DNA from: Bacillota bacterium
Lineage (GTDB): Bacteria; Bacillota; Clostridia; Christensenellales; SZUA-584
Length of the DNA: 64,000 nt
NCBI GenBank assembly: GCA_023391105.1
Contig: JAEWBO010000024.1
Coordinates: forward strand, 4,057 to 68,056
Reading direction: 5' to 3'
The notes below the pieces were generated by a model that saw only the letters and a program-made list of their open reading frames with translations, had not been told where the DNA came from and did not search any database. Within the stretch, counting starts at the first letter, position 1. Every line of letters starts with the position of its first letter. Both the position numbers and the translations under genes were made by a program. Shown one piece after another: positions 43,595 through 52,653 of this stretch.

Positions 43595-43990
43595 ATGCAT
43601 CCAATAGAGAATATAATGCAAACGGCCATGAGCGAAATCAAAGAGATGGTCGATGTCAACACGGTGGTCGGAGATCCTGTTATTTCTACTGACGGATCAA
43701 CTATCATACCAATCTCCAAAGTCTCTTTCGGCTTTGTCTCAGGCGGCGGCGAATACGGCGAATCAAAGGACGACTCTGACAGTGGGTCGAAATATCCTTT
43801 CTCTGGCGGCGCAGGCTCTGGGATCTGCATCACGCCAGTCGGTTTTTTGGTCGTCAGCGACGGCGACGTTCAGATGCTGCCTGTCAGCGGCAGAAATTTG
43901 GTCGATCAGATCGTGGAGACGGTACCGCATGTTATTACAGAAATCAAAGACGCGTTTCGGCGCTGTCGTGATGAAGAGGTGGAGTCGTAA
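43595..43990 (+). CDS. ytfJ: GerW/YtfJ-family spore protein
   Basis: 131 residues. Family pattern: VVGDPVISTDGSTIIPISKVSFGF, then a Gly/Ser/Asp-rich loop and GAGSGICITPVGFLV. In Bacillus YtfJ (GerW) is a spore protein needed for L-alanine germination, but relatives occur in non-spore-formers. ATG at 43595 has AGGCGGTGA 6 bases upstream. The carboxypeptidase gene starts one base after the stop. Confidence 0.9.
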   Translation: MHPIENIMQTAMSEIKEMVDVNTVVGDPVISTDGSTIIPISKVSFGFVSGGGEYGESKDDSDSGSKYPFSGGAGSGICITPVGFLVVSDGDVQMLPVSGRNLVDQIVETVPHVITEIKDAFRRCRDEEVES

Positions 43991-43991
43991 A

Positions 43992-45143
43992 TTGAACCGG
44001 ATCATTGCAAGGACAGCTGCGGTTTTTCTGGCTTTTATGGCCATATTTGCTTATAATACAAATAACGCAAAGGCGGAGAGCGTCAACGTGTCCGCCGCAT
44101 CCGCCATTGTTTTGGAGGCTTCGACAGGGCGCATTCTATATGAAAAAAACGCTCATGAGAAGATGCCAATGGCTTCAACAACAAAGGTCATGACGGCTCT
44201 GGTGGCGCTTGATTACGGCAACTTAAACGATGTCGTGACAGTCAGTAAAAATGCCAGCGGCGTGGAAGGCTCTTCAATTTGGTTGTCCGCGGGCGAGAAG
44301 ATGACGCTTTCGGACATGCTTTATGGTCTCATGCTTGCTTCGGGCAACGACGCGGCTGTGGCGATTGCCGAACATGTCGGTGGGAGCTTAGATGGGTTTG
44401 TAGAGCTTATGAACAAAAAGGCGCAGGAGATCGGCGCATACAACACGCATTTTGCGAATCCAAACGGTCTCCCCGCAGAAGGCCATTATACAACGGCGTT
44501 TGATCTTGCGCTGATTTGCGCCCGTGCGATGCAGAACGAGAATTTCTGCGAGATTGTCAAGACGCAGTACAAGACGCTGCCATGGGAAGGCCATGAATGG
44601 GACAGAGTCGTTAAAAATAAGAATAAGATTCTCTGGAACTATGAAGGCGGCAACGGAATCAAGACCGGCTACACTAAGGAGGCTGGAAAATGTCTGACAG
44701 CGGCGGCGCAGCGCGACAGCATGCAGCTTGTATCTGTGGTTCTCAGTGCGCCCGATATGTTCAACGATTGCATGGCTCTGATGGATTATGGCTTTAAGAA
44801 TTATAATAATCGTGTCATCATGGAGGCGGGTGAATATATTGGTGATGTGACAGTGGAAGACGGTACGGAAGACAGATTTTCCGTGTACACCGACAAGGAT
44901 ATCATGTATCCGCTGACAGACACCGAATATGAACAGATCAAACGGCGTGTGCATTTAGAAGAAAAGGTGAAAGCACCAGTTAGCATGGGTCAGCTTGTCG
45001 GAACAATTGACCTTTGGCTGGGGGAAAACAGACTCTACTCCGTCGAGCTTAAGGCGGCATATCAAATTGGCGAAAACTCTTACGAGTTTAATTTAAACAG
45101 ACTGCTGAAATTCTGGATGAATGGGCGGATGCTGGACATGTAA
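43992..45143 (+). CDS. D-alanyl-D-alanine carboxypeptidase (DacF/DacB type)
   Basis: 383-residue penicillin-binding protein 5-like enzyme that trims peptidoglycan stem peptides. Signal peptide (IIARTAAVFLAFMAIFAYN). Active-site motifs: STTK (Ser62, Lys65), SGN (Ser117, Asn119), KTG (Lys224). A C-terminal beta domain follows from about 275. Start TTG at 43992 with GGTGGAG 7 bases upstream; the ATG at 43971 lacks a site. Its place after ytfJ suggests spore-cortex work, but this is inference. Confidence 0.92.
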   Translation: MNRIIARTAAVFLAFMAIFAYNTNNAKAESVNVSAASAIVLEASTGRILYEKNAHEKMPMASTTKVMTALVALDYGNLNDVVTVSKNASGVEGSSIWLSAGEKMTLSDMLYGLMLASGNDAAVAIAEHVGGSLDGFVELMNKKAQEIGAYNTHFANPNGLPAEGHYTTAFDLALICARAMQNENFCEIVKTQYKTLPWEGHEWDRVVKNKNKILWNYEGGNGIKTGYTKEAGKCLTAAAQRDSMQLVSVVLSAPDMFNDCMALMDYGFKNYNNRVIMEAGEYIGDVTVEDGTEDRFSVYTDKDIMYPLTDTEYEQIKRRVHLEEKVKAPVSMGQLVGTIDLWLGENRLYSVELKAAYQIGENSYEFNLNRLLKFWMNGRMLDM

Positions 45144-45161
45144 AAAAATAAGGAGGGTTAT

Positions 45162-45890
45162 GTGAGGTTAAATAAATATATTGCGTCATATGGAGCGGCT
45201 TCCAGAAGGGGAGCCGATGCACTGGTTGAGACCGGCAGGGTGACGGTTAACGGCTGTGTGACCAAAGAACACGGTGTGGATATTGATATCAGCAAAGATA
45301 CTGTCTGTGTTGACGGTGTAGCGCTAGTGCCGGAACAGACGAAGGTCTACATTATGCTTAACAAACCCGCTGGTGTGCTGTCTACTTGCCGCGATGACAG
45401 AGGACGAAAGACTGTGCTTGATATTGTAAACGATGTGGATGAAAGGCTTTTTCCTGTCGGACGATTGGATTACGATACTGAAGGGCTGTTGCTCATGACA
45501 AACGATGGAGATTTTGCATATCAATGCACCCATCCCAAACATGAGCAGGACAAAACCTACTATGCTGAGGTGAGCGGCGATCTGACAAGCGCAGCGCTCA
45601 GCCGTCTTGAACAAGGTGTTGTTATTGATGAACGAATGACATCAAAAGCAAAAGTAAAGGTTTTAGGCAAGTCCGGTAATATAACGAAGCTGACAATTAC
45701 GATTCACGAAGGCAGAAACAGGCAGGTCAGGAAAATGTTCAGTGCTGTTGGCTGCCAAGTTTTATATCTCAAAAGAACCGCTGTCGGGAGATTAACAATT
45801 GGGGATTTGGCTCTGGGCCATTGGAGATATTTGACCGAGAAGGATATTTGTCTTCTCGGCTTTGTTTTATTTCCAAACACCGATAAGTAA
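45162..45890 (+). CDS. rluB: Ribosomal large-subunit pseudouridine synthase (RsuA/RluB family)
   Basis: 242 residues. N-terminal S4 RNA-binding domain (RLNKYIASYGAASRRGAD), then the catalytic GRLDYDTEGLLLMTNDG with Asp as nucleophile, and RNRQVRKMF near the end. Modifies 23S rRNA, with RluB or RsuA-type specificity not resolvable here. Start GTG at 45162 after AGGAGGGT. Last gene of the M50-scpAB block. Confidence 0.92.
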   Translation: MRLNKYIASYGAASRRGADALVETGRVTVNGCVTKEHGVDIDISKDTVCVDGVALVPEQTKVYIMLNKPAGVLSTCRDDRGRKTVLDIVNDVDERLFPVGRLDYDTEGLLLMTNDGDFAYQCTHPKHEQDKTYYAEVSGDLTSAALSRLEQGVVIDERMTSKAKVKVLGKSGNITKLTITIHEGRNRQVRKMFSAVGCQVLYLKRTAVGRLTIGDLALGHWRYLTEKDICLLGFVLFPNTDK

Positions 45891-45910
45891 TGATATATTT
45901 ATTTGTGAAA

Positions 45911-46020
45911 TTTTGAACAAATTCAAAAAAAATAAAGGATAATAGGGGATCAACGTAGAATATCGAAAGTGGGTAAGGTTGGTTTTTAATAGCTGTTTTT
46001 ATAAATAGACAGTTTTTATA
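45911..46020 (+). promoter_or_regulatory. Leader and operator-like region of the carboxyltransferase operon
   Basis: A perfect inverted repeat TTTTGAA-CAAA-TTCAAAA (45911-45928) overlaps a candidate -35 TTGAAC (45913-45918), with GATAAT (45938-45943) at 19 bases. Downstream GTTTTTA recurs three times (45982, 45995, 46012), the last two as identical GTTTTTATA 17 bases apart. Looks like a regulated promoter; the regulator is unknown. Confidence 0.4.
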
Positions 46021-46044
46021 GAATTCTAATGGAGGTTATACTAC

Positions 46045-47556
46045 ATGAGCGAACTAAATGGGTTTGACTTACTGGCTCAAAAGAGACAGGCTGCTTCCAT
46101 GGGTGGTGGCCAAGAGCAAACAGACGCCCAGCACGCGAAATCAAAGATGACAGCTAGAGAGCGCATCGAAAAGCTGCTGGATGCCCAAAGCTTTGTTGAG
46201 ACGTACGCATTTGTTCAGCATTCGAACGCCATGGAAGGCCTGAAAGAAGTCAGCGCGCCGGGCGAGGGTGTTGTAACAGGTTATGGTACGATCGACGGTC
46301 GTGGTGTCTATGTTTTTTCTCAGGACTATACGGTGCTGGGCGGAGCCATGGGGGCCATGCATGCACGCAAGATCTGCAAGCTTTTGGAGCTCGCGGGTAA
46401 AACGGGGCTTCCCGTCGTGGCACTTCTCGATTCAATGGGTGCAAGAATCGGTGAAGGCGCGGGAGCGTTGGAAGGCTTTGGAAGCATTCTAAGCAAAATG
46501 GCCGAGCTATCCGGTGTTGTCCCGATTATCACAGTGGTTTGCGGACAGTGCGCCGGTACAGCTGCGTTCTTTGCACCCTTAAGTGATTTCGTATTTATGA
46601 CGGAAGGTATCAGCGGTGTCTACACCACAGCGCCGGGAGCCTTCAACGAAATTGAAAAATCGCCTGATGCCGATGCTTTGGGTGGCGCTGCTGTTCATGC
46701 CGAAAAAACCGGCCTTGCACACTTTAAGTGTTCGAGTGAAAATGACACATTCTATTATGTGCATCAACTGTTGTCCTATCTTCCCGATAACAACATCGTT
46801 GATGAGCCAATGACCGACTGTGCGGACGATTTGAACCGTCTGATTCAGAATTACGAAGATGCTTATGATTCAAGAGAGATGATCAGCTCTGTGATGGATA
46901 ACAGCGTCTTTTTTGAAATTCAGGCAGCGTTTGCACCAGCTGTTTTGACCGGATTTGCACGAATCAACGGACGCAGCGTCGGCGTGGTTGCCAATGCGTC
47001 GGGCGCCGAAATTGATTCTAAGAGTGCGGAGAAAGCTGCGGGCTTTGTGAGCTTCTGCGATGCGTTCGGTCTGCCGATCGTCACGTTTGTGGATACGCCT
47101 GGATTTGTTAAGGATAAAGCTCAGGAACAATGCTGTCTTATACCGTCCGGCGGGCGGCTCATACGTGCCTATGCGGAAGCGACTGTGCCTATGCTGACTG
47201 TGATCACAGGCAAAGCGATCGGCTCCGGTTATGTAGCCATGGGGCCCAAGGCGATGGGCGCGGATATGGTTCTCGCATGGCCGAATGCCGAGATTTCCTG
47301 TGTGTCTGCTGATGCGGCTGCATTGATATTGATGCAGGACAGCATCTCAGGTTCTAAAGAGCCTGTTGAAGCGAGAAAAGCCGCGGCTGAAACCTATGCC
47401 AAGACTTTTGGATCTCCATGGGAAGCGGCTAAAATGGGTTATGTCGACGAAGTGATCTATCCTTCCGAAACACGCCAGCGTCTGGTGGGCGCTTTGGAGC
47501 TTGCTGTGGGCAAACGTGAGAGTAAGCTGCCCAAAAAACATGGCACAAGGCTGTAA
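46045..47556 (+). CDS. Acyl-CoA carboxyltransferase subunit (MmdA/12S-like)
   Basis: 503-residue crotonase-fold carboxyltransferase of the methylmalonyl-CoA/propionyl-CoA/glutaconyl-CoA family. N-half: SKMTARERIEKLLD, MGARIGEGAGAL, CGQCAGT; C-half: VDTPGF and GSGYVAMGPKAMGADMVLAWPNAEIS. The usual Gly-rich CoA loop in the C-half (GPEGAV type) is changed to SADAAAL, so the acyl-CoA substrate is uncertain. GGAGG 9 bases upstream. Followed by OadG-, biotin carrier-, OadB- and 5S/OadA-like genes in one operon. It probably moves carboxyl groups between an acyl-CoA and carrier biotin. Confidence 0.88.
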   Translation: MSELNGFDLLAQKRQAASMGGGQEQTDAQHAKSKMTARERIEKLLDAQSFVETYAFVQHSNAMEGLKEVSAPGEGVVTGYGTIDGRGVYVFSQDYTVLGGAMGAMHARKICKLLELAGKTGLPVVALLDSMGARIGEGAGALEGFGSILSKMAELSGVVPIITVVCGQCAGTAAFFAPLSDFVFMTEGISGVYTTAPGAFNEIEKSPDADALGGAAVHAEKTGLAHFKCSSENDTFYYVHQLLSYLPDNNIVDEPMTDCADDLNRLIQNYEDAYDSREMISSVMDNSVFFEIQAAFAPAVLTGFARINGRSVGVVANASGAEIDSKSAEKAAGFVSFCDAFGLPIVTFVDTPGFVKDKAQEQCCLIPSGGRLIRAYAEATVPMLTVITGKAIGSGYVAMGPKAMGADMVLAWPNAEISCVSADAAALILMQDSISGSKEPVEARKAAAETYAKTFGSPWEAAKMGYVDEVIYPSETRQRLVGALELAVGKRESKLPKKHGTRL

Positions 47557-47574
47557 AGAAGGGAGATTACAATT

Positions 47575-48045
47575 ATGCTGGAACATATGATCAGCTTGTC
47601 CGATGCCGCTACTGCGGCCGTGACAACTGCCGAGAATACTGGCACTGTTTTGGAAAAACTCGGCCTTGGCGCAAGTGTGACCGTCATGGGATTGGCGATT
47701 GTTTTTTTAGGGCTTATCTCCTTGATTATTATCACGGTTTTGTACCCGAAGATTACTAAGGCGTTGATTACGCGATCATCCGCTAGAAAAGAAAAGGTTA
47801 AGAAAGCGAAAAAGCCAGAGGCGGCTGTTGCTATGCGCAAAGCCGTATCCGTGTCTGACGCGAAATCTTCGGAAGCCAAGCCTGCACAAGACGATGCGCT
47901 GATAGCGGTTATCACAGCGGCGATCACGGCAAGTCTTGGAACATCATCCAACGGAGTAGTAATAAAATCAATCGAGCGTACCGGTCAGAATGTGCCTTCT
48001 TGGGGTGCAAGAGGCCGTATTGAGCAAGTTTATAACAGATTCTAA
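47575..48045 (+). CDS. OadG-like gamma subunit of sodium-pumping decarboxylase
   Basis: 156 residues. One membrane helix (VTVMGLAIVFLGLISLIIITVLY), then a Lys/Ala-rich cytosolic region and a C-terminal stretch IAAVITAAITAS-like typical of OadG/MmdD subunits. The subunit holds the cytosolic carboxyltransferase on the membrane pump. 18 bases after the carboxyltransferase gene. Confidence 0.8.
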   Translation: MLEHMISLSDAATAAVTTAENTGTVLEKLGLGASVTVMGLAIVFLGLISLIIITVLYPKITKALITRSSARKEKVKKAKKPEAAVAMRKAVSVSDAKSSEAKPAQDDALIAVITAAITASLGTSSNGVVIKSIERTGQNVPSWGARGRIEQVYNRF

Positions 48046-48071
48046 CAATTTTATTGGGAGGCTAATGAATT

Positions 48072-48431
48072 ATGCGTAAATTTAAGATCAACGTCAATGG
48101 CACAAGCTACAACGTGGAAGTGGAAGAACTGGGTGGTTTCTCGGCTCCTGTGGCAGCAGCACCTGTTGCGCCTGCGGCTGCTCCGGCTCCTGTGGCGGCG
48201 TCAGCTCCTGTTGCAGACGGTACACAGGTAAAAGCACCGATGCCGGGAAACATCCTTGATGTCAAGGTCAGCGTGGGCGATACGGTTGCCGAGGGCGACG
48301 TGCTCATGATCCTTGAAGCCATGAAAATGGAAAATGAAATTCTTGCGCCTGCTGCCGGTAAGGTGGCCTCGGTGCAGGTCGCTAAAGGAGCAAGTGTGAA
48401 CTCCGGTGATGTGCTGGCTGTTTTGGCTTAG
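48072..48431 (+). CDS. Biotin carboxyl carrier protein
   Basis: 119 residues. N-terminal beta segment, an Ala/Pro-rich flexible linker (about 30-48), and a biotinyl domain with EAMKMEN; Lys85 is the biotinylation site. Carries CO2 as carboxybiotin between the carboxyltransferase(s) and the membrane OadB subunit. Only carrier in the operon; the 5S-like subunit has no biotin domain of its own. Confidence 0.95.
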   Translation: MRKFKINVNGTSYNVEVEELGGFSAPVAAAPVAPAAAPAPVAASAPVADGTQVKAPMPGNILDVKVSVGDTVAEGDVLMILEAMKMENEILAPAAGKVASVQVAKGASVNSGDVLAVLA

Positions 48432-48458
48432 CATTTCAGAGAAGAAGGAGGTCAACAC

Positions 48459-49676
48459 ATGCAGGAATTTAATCTTGGTCAATCCCTTATCGACTTTGTC
48501 AATTCGATGGGATTTGCCACAATAACGTGGCAGCAGATTGTCATGCTGCTGGTTGGATGTATACTGCTGTATCTGGCCATTGTGAAGAAGTACGAGCCAC
48601 TGTTGCTTGTACCCATCGCATTCGGCATGATACTTGCGAATCTGCCCGGCGCCGGTATGATGGATCACCCATATGAAGTGCTTAATCTTGTTCCTGCTGC
48701 AGATGCGGCAAACCAGGGGACGAATTATGTGGTGACTCATGCGGATTCGTATGTCAATGGCGGTTTGCTATATTACTTATATCAGGGCGTTAAGCTCGGT
48801 ATATATCCGCCGCTCATTTTCTTGGGCGTCGGCGCGATGACGGACTTTGCACCGCTGATCGCAAATCCGAAAAGCTTGCTTTTGGGCGCGGCCGCACAGC
48901 TTGGCATATTTGTCGCGTTCATCGGCGCTTTGCTTTTGGGCTTTACTACAGATGAAGCTTCGTCCATCGGTATTATCGGTGGCGCTGACGGCCCGACAGC
49001 TATCTTTTTGACGTCAAAGCTGGCACCGCATCTTCTTGGACCTATCGCAGTGGCTGCGTATTCGTATATGGCACTCGTGCCTGTGATCCAACCGCCCATT
49101 ATGAAGGCCTTCACCACGAAGGAAGAACGCCGGATCGAAATGAAGCAACTGCGTGAAGTTAGCAAGACTGAAAGAATCATTTTCCCGATCGTGGTGACGA
49201 TATTTATCTCGTTACTGCTGCCGGCTGCGGCGCCGCTGGTCGGTATGCTCATGCTGGGCAATCTGTTCAGAGAGTGTCTGGTGACAGACAGATTAAATAA
49301 GACGGCTCAAAACGAGCTGATCAACATCGTGACGATATTCCTTGGCGTGACTGTGGGCGCCACAGCGAACGGTGAAACGTTCCTGTCGCTGCAAACGCTT
49401 GGGATCCTTGCAATGGGTTTGTTCGCATTCGCGTTCGGAACACTTGGCGGCGTATTGCTTGGCAAGCTCATGTGCAAGCTATCAGGAGGTAAGATCAATC
49501 CGCTGATTGGCAGCGCGGGCGTGTCCGCTGTGCCTATGGCAGCCAGAGTCTCGCAAAAGGTTGGTCAGGAAGCCAACCCGAGGAACTTTCTGCTGATGCA
49601 CGCGATGGGCCCGAATGTGGCTGGCGTTATCGGCAGTGCCGTGGCGGCGGGCGTATTGCTATCGCTGTTCGGTTGA
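48459..49676 (+). CDS. oadB: Sodium-translocating decarboxylase beta subunit
   Basis: 405-residue integral membrane protein, about nine to eleven helices. Conserved GAMTDFAPLIANPK and GIIGGADGPTAIFLTSKLAP (with the Asp that takes part in Na+ transport) are visible, as are the C-terminal GPNVAGVIGSAVAAG. It decarboxylates carboxybiotin and exports Na+. The AAGAAGGAGG site is 8-9 bases upstream. Confidence 0.94.
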   Translation: MQEFNLGQSLIDFVNSMGFATITWQQIVMLLVGCILLYLAIVKKYEPLLLVPIAFGMILANLPGAGMMDHPYEVLNLVPAADAANQGTNYVVTHADSYVNGGLLYYLYQGVKLGIYPPLIFLGVGAMTDFAPLIANPKSLLLGAAAQLGIFVAFIGALLLGFTTDEASSIGIIGGADGPTAIFLTSKLAPHLLGPIAVAAYSYMALVPVIQPPIMKAFTTKEERRIEMKQLREVSKTERIIFPIVVTIFISLLLPAAAPLVGMLMLGNLFRECLVTDRLNKTAQNELINIVTIFLGVTVGATANGETFLSLQTLGILAMGLFAFAFGTLGGVLLGKLMCKLSGGKINPLIGSAGVSAVPMAARVSQKVGQEANPRNFLLMHAMGPNVAGVIGSAVAAGVLLSLFG

Positions 49677-49742
49677 TCACGACGAAATCCCCGTCGACGA
49701 GTGCGTCAGCGGGATCATTTGAAGAAGAGGAGGTTTAAATAG

Positions 49743-51140
49743 ATGGGTAAAGTTTATATTACAGATACAATATTAAGAGATGCGCATCAGTCCCAGGCAG
49801 CAACACGTATGAGAACGTCCGAAATGCTGCCGGCAACAAAGATGCTAAACGAAGCCGGTTACTGGTCGCTGGAAACGTGGGGTGGCGCGACATTTGACTC
49901 CTGCCTGCGTTTCTTAAACGAAGATCCGTGGGAGAGGCTCCGTACGCTGAAAAAAGCCATGCCGGACACCAAAATGCAAATGCTGCTTCGCGGACAGAAT
50001 ATACTTGGCTACAGACATTACTCGGATGACGTGGTTGATATGTTCGTTCAGAAAGCCATTGAAAACGGCATAGACGTCATCAGAATTTTTGACGCACTGA
50101 ATGATACAAGAAACATGAAGCGCGCCATGGAGGCCACGAAGAGATTCGGCGGTCATTGCGAGCCGGCCATTTCCTATACAACAAGCCCTGTTCATACGCG
50201 CGCGTATTTTGTAAAGCTAGCCAAAGAGCTCGAGAAAATGGGGGCGGACACAATCTGTATCAAGGACATGGCGAACTTATTGCTTCCTTATGAAGCGTAC
50301 GAGTTAGTCAAAGAGCTCAAGAAAGCTGTCAAGGTGCCCATTCACGTGCATACGCATAACTCAACAGGTACTGGCGATATGGTTTACCTGAAAGCAATAG
50401 AAGCGGGTGCGGAAATCGTAGACTGTGCATTGTCGCCAATGGCAAACGGTACGGCACAGCCCTGTACGGAGGCTTTGGTTGCGACGCTGCAGGGAACAGA
50501 GTACGATACAGGTATGGATATTAAGCTTTTAAGCAAGATTGCAGAGCACTTTAAAGGTGTTGCCGGAAGGCTTAAAGCAGATGGCATTTTGAAGCCGGGC
50601 GTGCTGGGTGTGGATGTGAATACACTGCTCTATCAAGTTCCGGGCGGCATGTTCAGCAACCTTCTGGATCAGCTCGAAAAGGCAGGCAAGCTCAATCAGC
50701 TTGACGAGGTGCTCAAAGAAGTACCTCGCGTCAGAGAAGAGTTTGGCTATCCGCCGCTTGTGACGCCCACAAGCCAGATTGTCGGCACACAGGCTGTGTT
50801 TAACGTGATAGCTGGTGAGCGTTATAAGATGGTCACCAAAGAGAGCAAGGCGCTTCTGCGCGGCGAGTACGGCCAGTTGCCTGCCGAAGTGGATCCCGAT
50901 GTCCGTAAAAAGTGCATAGGTGATGCTGAAGTTATCACGCACAGGCCTGCGGATGATCTCGCGCCGGAAATTGACAAGCTCAGAGAAGAAGTGAAACCGT
51001 GGATGGAACAGGAAGAAGATATATTGTCCTACGCGCTGTTCCCGCAGGTGGCTCAGAAGTTCTTTGAGTTCCGTCAGGCTCAGAAATACGGTGTGGATTC
51101 GTCGGTGTTGGACAGAGATAATATGATTCATCCTGCATAA
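49743..51140 (+). CDS. Oxaloacetate decarboxylase alpha / transcarboxylase 5S-type carboxyltransferase
   Basis: 465 residues: a TIM-barrel carboxyltransferase with DTILRDAHQSQAATRM (metal and catalytic residues), GATFDSCLRFLNEDPWERL, the RIFDALND and HVHTHNSTGTG segments, plus the PYC/OadA conserved domain (EVPRVREEFGYPPLVTPTSQIVG). It stops before any biotinyl domain, as in the 5S subunit of transcarboxylase or PycB-like proteins, and so must use the BCCP encoded upstream. Substrate oxaloacetate/pyruvate by family. AGGAGG 8 bases upstream. Confidence 0.92.
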   Translation: MGKVYITDTILRDAHQSQAATRMRTSEMLPATKMLNEAGYWSLETWGGATFDSCLRFLNEDPWERLRTLKKAMPDTKMQMLLRGQNILGYRHYSDDVVDMFVQKAIENGIDVIRIFDALNDTRNMKRAMEATKRFGGHCEPAISYTTSPVHTRAYFVKLAKELEKMGADTICIKDMANLLLPYEAYELVKELKKAVKVPIHVHTHNSTGTGDMVYLKAIEAGAEIVDCALSPMANGTAQPCTEALVATLQGTEYDTGMDIKLLSKIAEHFKGVAGRLKADGILKPGVLGVDVNTLLYQVPGGMFSNLLDQLEKAGKLNQLDEVLKEVPRVREEFGYPPLVTPTSQIVGTQAVFNVIAGERYKMVTKESKALLRGEYGQLPAEVDPDVRKKCIGDAEVITHRPADDLAPEIDKLREEVKPWMEQEEDILSYALFPQVAQKFFEFRQAQKYGVDSSVLDRDNMIHPA

Positions 51141-51198
51141 TTAAGCACAAAAATCTATCGTTTTTTGGATAGAATGATCTTTCGCTTCCAAAAGTCAT

Positions 51199-51226
51199 TG
51201 AAATTTTTGGAGCAATGGATTATGAT
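51199..51226 (+). promoter_or_regulatory. Promoter of gap
   Basis: TTGAAA (51199-51204), 16 bases, TATGAT (51221-51226), 45 bases before the ATG. A small hairpin TCTATC/GATAGA (51154-51173) lies just upstream and may weakly end the previous operon. Confidence 0.55.
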
Positions 51227-51271
51227 GAATCGAGATTAATTTATCTATTTTAAATAAGGAGGACAAAAAAC

Positions 51272-52282
51272 ATGGCAATTAAAGTTGGTATCAATGGTTT
51301 TGGCCGTATCGGAAGATTGGTTTTCCGTGCGTCCGTCAGCAACCCCAATATCGAGGTTGTCGGCATTAACGATCCTTTTATCGATCCTGAGTACATGGTC
51401 TATATGCTCAAATACGATACGGTGCATGGTCGCTTTGACGGAACAATCGAATCCGAAGATAACGCGATTATCGTCAATGGCAAAAAGGTCGCTGTCTATG
51501 CTGCGATGAACCCCTCAGAGATTCCGTGGAGCACATGCGGTGCGGATTACGTCGTTGAGTCGACCGGTGTTTTCACCACAACTGAAAAAGCAAGCGCTCA
51601 TTTTGCGGGCGGTGCTAAGAAAGTTGTTATTTCGGCTCCGTCTGCCGATGCGCCAATGTTCGTCATGGGCGTAAACCAGGATACATACAATTCAGACATG
51701 AAGGTTGTATCTAACGCTTCGTGCACAACGAACTGCCTTGCGCCTTTGGCGAAGGTTGTTGATGACAACTTCGGTATCATCGAAGGCTTGATGACCACTG
51801 TTCACGCCACAACGGCCACACAGAAGACCGTTGACGGTCCTTCTAAGAAGGACTGGAGAGGCGGCAGAGGCGCTGCGTTCAATATCATTCCGTCGTCCAC
51901 AGGCGCCGCGAAGGCTGTTGGCAAGGTTATCCCGAAGCTGAACGGCAAGCTGACAGGTATGTCGTTCCGTGTTCCCACGGCTGACGTTTCTGTTGTTGAC
52001 TTGACTGTTCGTCTTGAGAAGGCCACCACGTATGACGAGATCAAGGCCGCTATGAAAGCCGCTTCTGAAGGCGCGCTCGCCGGAATTCTTGGTTACACCG
52101 AGGACAAGGTTGTGTCTTCCGATTTCATTGGCGATGCAAGAACAAGCATATTCGATGCAGATGCAGGTATTATGCTCTCGCCCAACTTCGTTAAGCTCGT
52201 TTCTTGGTACGACAACGAGTGGGGTTATTCAAGCAAGGTGCTTATGCTGATCGAGCACATGGCGAAAGTCGACAATAAATAA
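51272..52282 (+). CDS. gap: Glyceraldehyde-3-phosphate dehydrogenase (type I)
   Basis: 336-residue glycolytic enzyme. N-terminal NAD fold GINGFGRIGRL, catalytic Cys151 in SNASCTTNC, and WYDNEWGYS near the C-terminus. AAGGAGG 9 bases before the ATG. Flanked by a promoter and a strong terminator, so a single-gene unit; codon use looks like that of a highly expressed gene. Confidence 0.98.
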   Translation: MAIKVGINGFGRIGRLVFRASVSNPNIEVVGINDPFIDPEYMVYMLKYDTVHGRFDGTIESEDNAIIVNGKKVAVYAAMNPSEIPWSTCGADYVVESTGVFTTTEKASAHFAGGAKKVVISAPSADAPMFVMGVNQDTYNSDMKVVSNASCTTNCLAPLAKVVDDNFGIIEGLMTTVHATTATQKTVDGPSKKDWRGGRGAAFNIIPSSTGAAKAVGKVIPKLNGKLTGMSFRVPTADVSVVDLTVRLEKATTYDEIKAAMKAASEGALAGILGYTEDKVVSSDFIGDARTSIFDADAGIMLSPNFVKLVSWYDNEWGYSSKVLMLIEHMAKVDNK

Positions 52283-52298
52283 GTTTTCAGTGAGCAAG

Positions 52299-52334
52299 AG
52301 ACCGGGTGTCATTATCGATATCCGGTCTTTTTAT
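52299..52334 (+). terminator. Strong terminator after gap
   Basis: AGACCGGGTGTC / GATATCCGGTCT, 12 pairs with two wobbles, followed by TTTTATTTT. Confidence 0.88.
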
Positions 52335-52653
52335 TTTCCATTTCGTTAAATAATTTCGTTTTAGCTTAAGACTTAAAGTATAAATATATATAAATGCTTA
52401 TTACAACTGAATTATCAGACAGAAAGGCGCAGTATGAGTCTAAGGGCGCGGGGAAGGCAAGGCATTGCATCATGGATGAGCAGAGGAAAGCAAAGGAGTG
52501 TAAATATATTCTTATAACGGCGATAAACAAAGTTGCTTGGCAAGATATGTTGTCATATAATTTGAATGGAATATTTGTTTGTGATATATTGGAGAGGTAT
52601 TCTACACTTATTAAGGCACCAGAAATACTGAAACCATTAAGGAGTCTGTGAAA
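52335..52653 (+). promoter_or_regulatory. Upstream region of guaD with sigma-A promoter
   Basis: Contains TTGCTT (52533-52538), 17 bases, TATAAT (52556-52561), giving an mRNA start near 52568. The leader of about 85 bases is closed by AATGG (52565-52569) / CCATT (52634-52638). I found no match to the purine riboswitch core (no GATATGG loop), although TATTCTAC (about 52600) faintly resembles its junction. An 85-codon frame spanning 52394-52651 lacks a ribosome site and contains the promoter, so I do not call it a gene. The rest (52335-52530) shows nothing recognisable. Confidence 0.5.

Noticed and set aside
52394..52651. 85-codon open frame before guaD
   Set aside because: No ribosome binding site, no recognisable protein pattern, and the guaD promoter (52533-52561) lies inside it.
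52568..52653. Purine riboswitch upstream of guaD
   Set aside because: Only a weak TATTCTAC resemblance and an AATGG/CCATT closing pair; the conserved loop sequences of the purine aptamer are missing.
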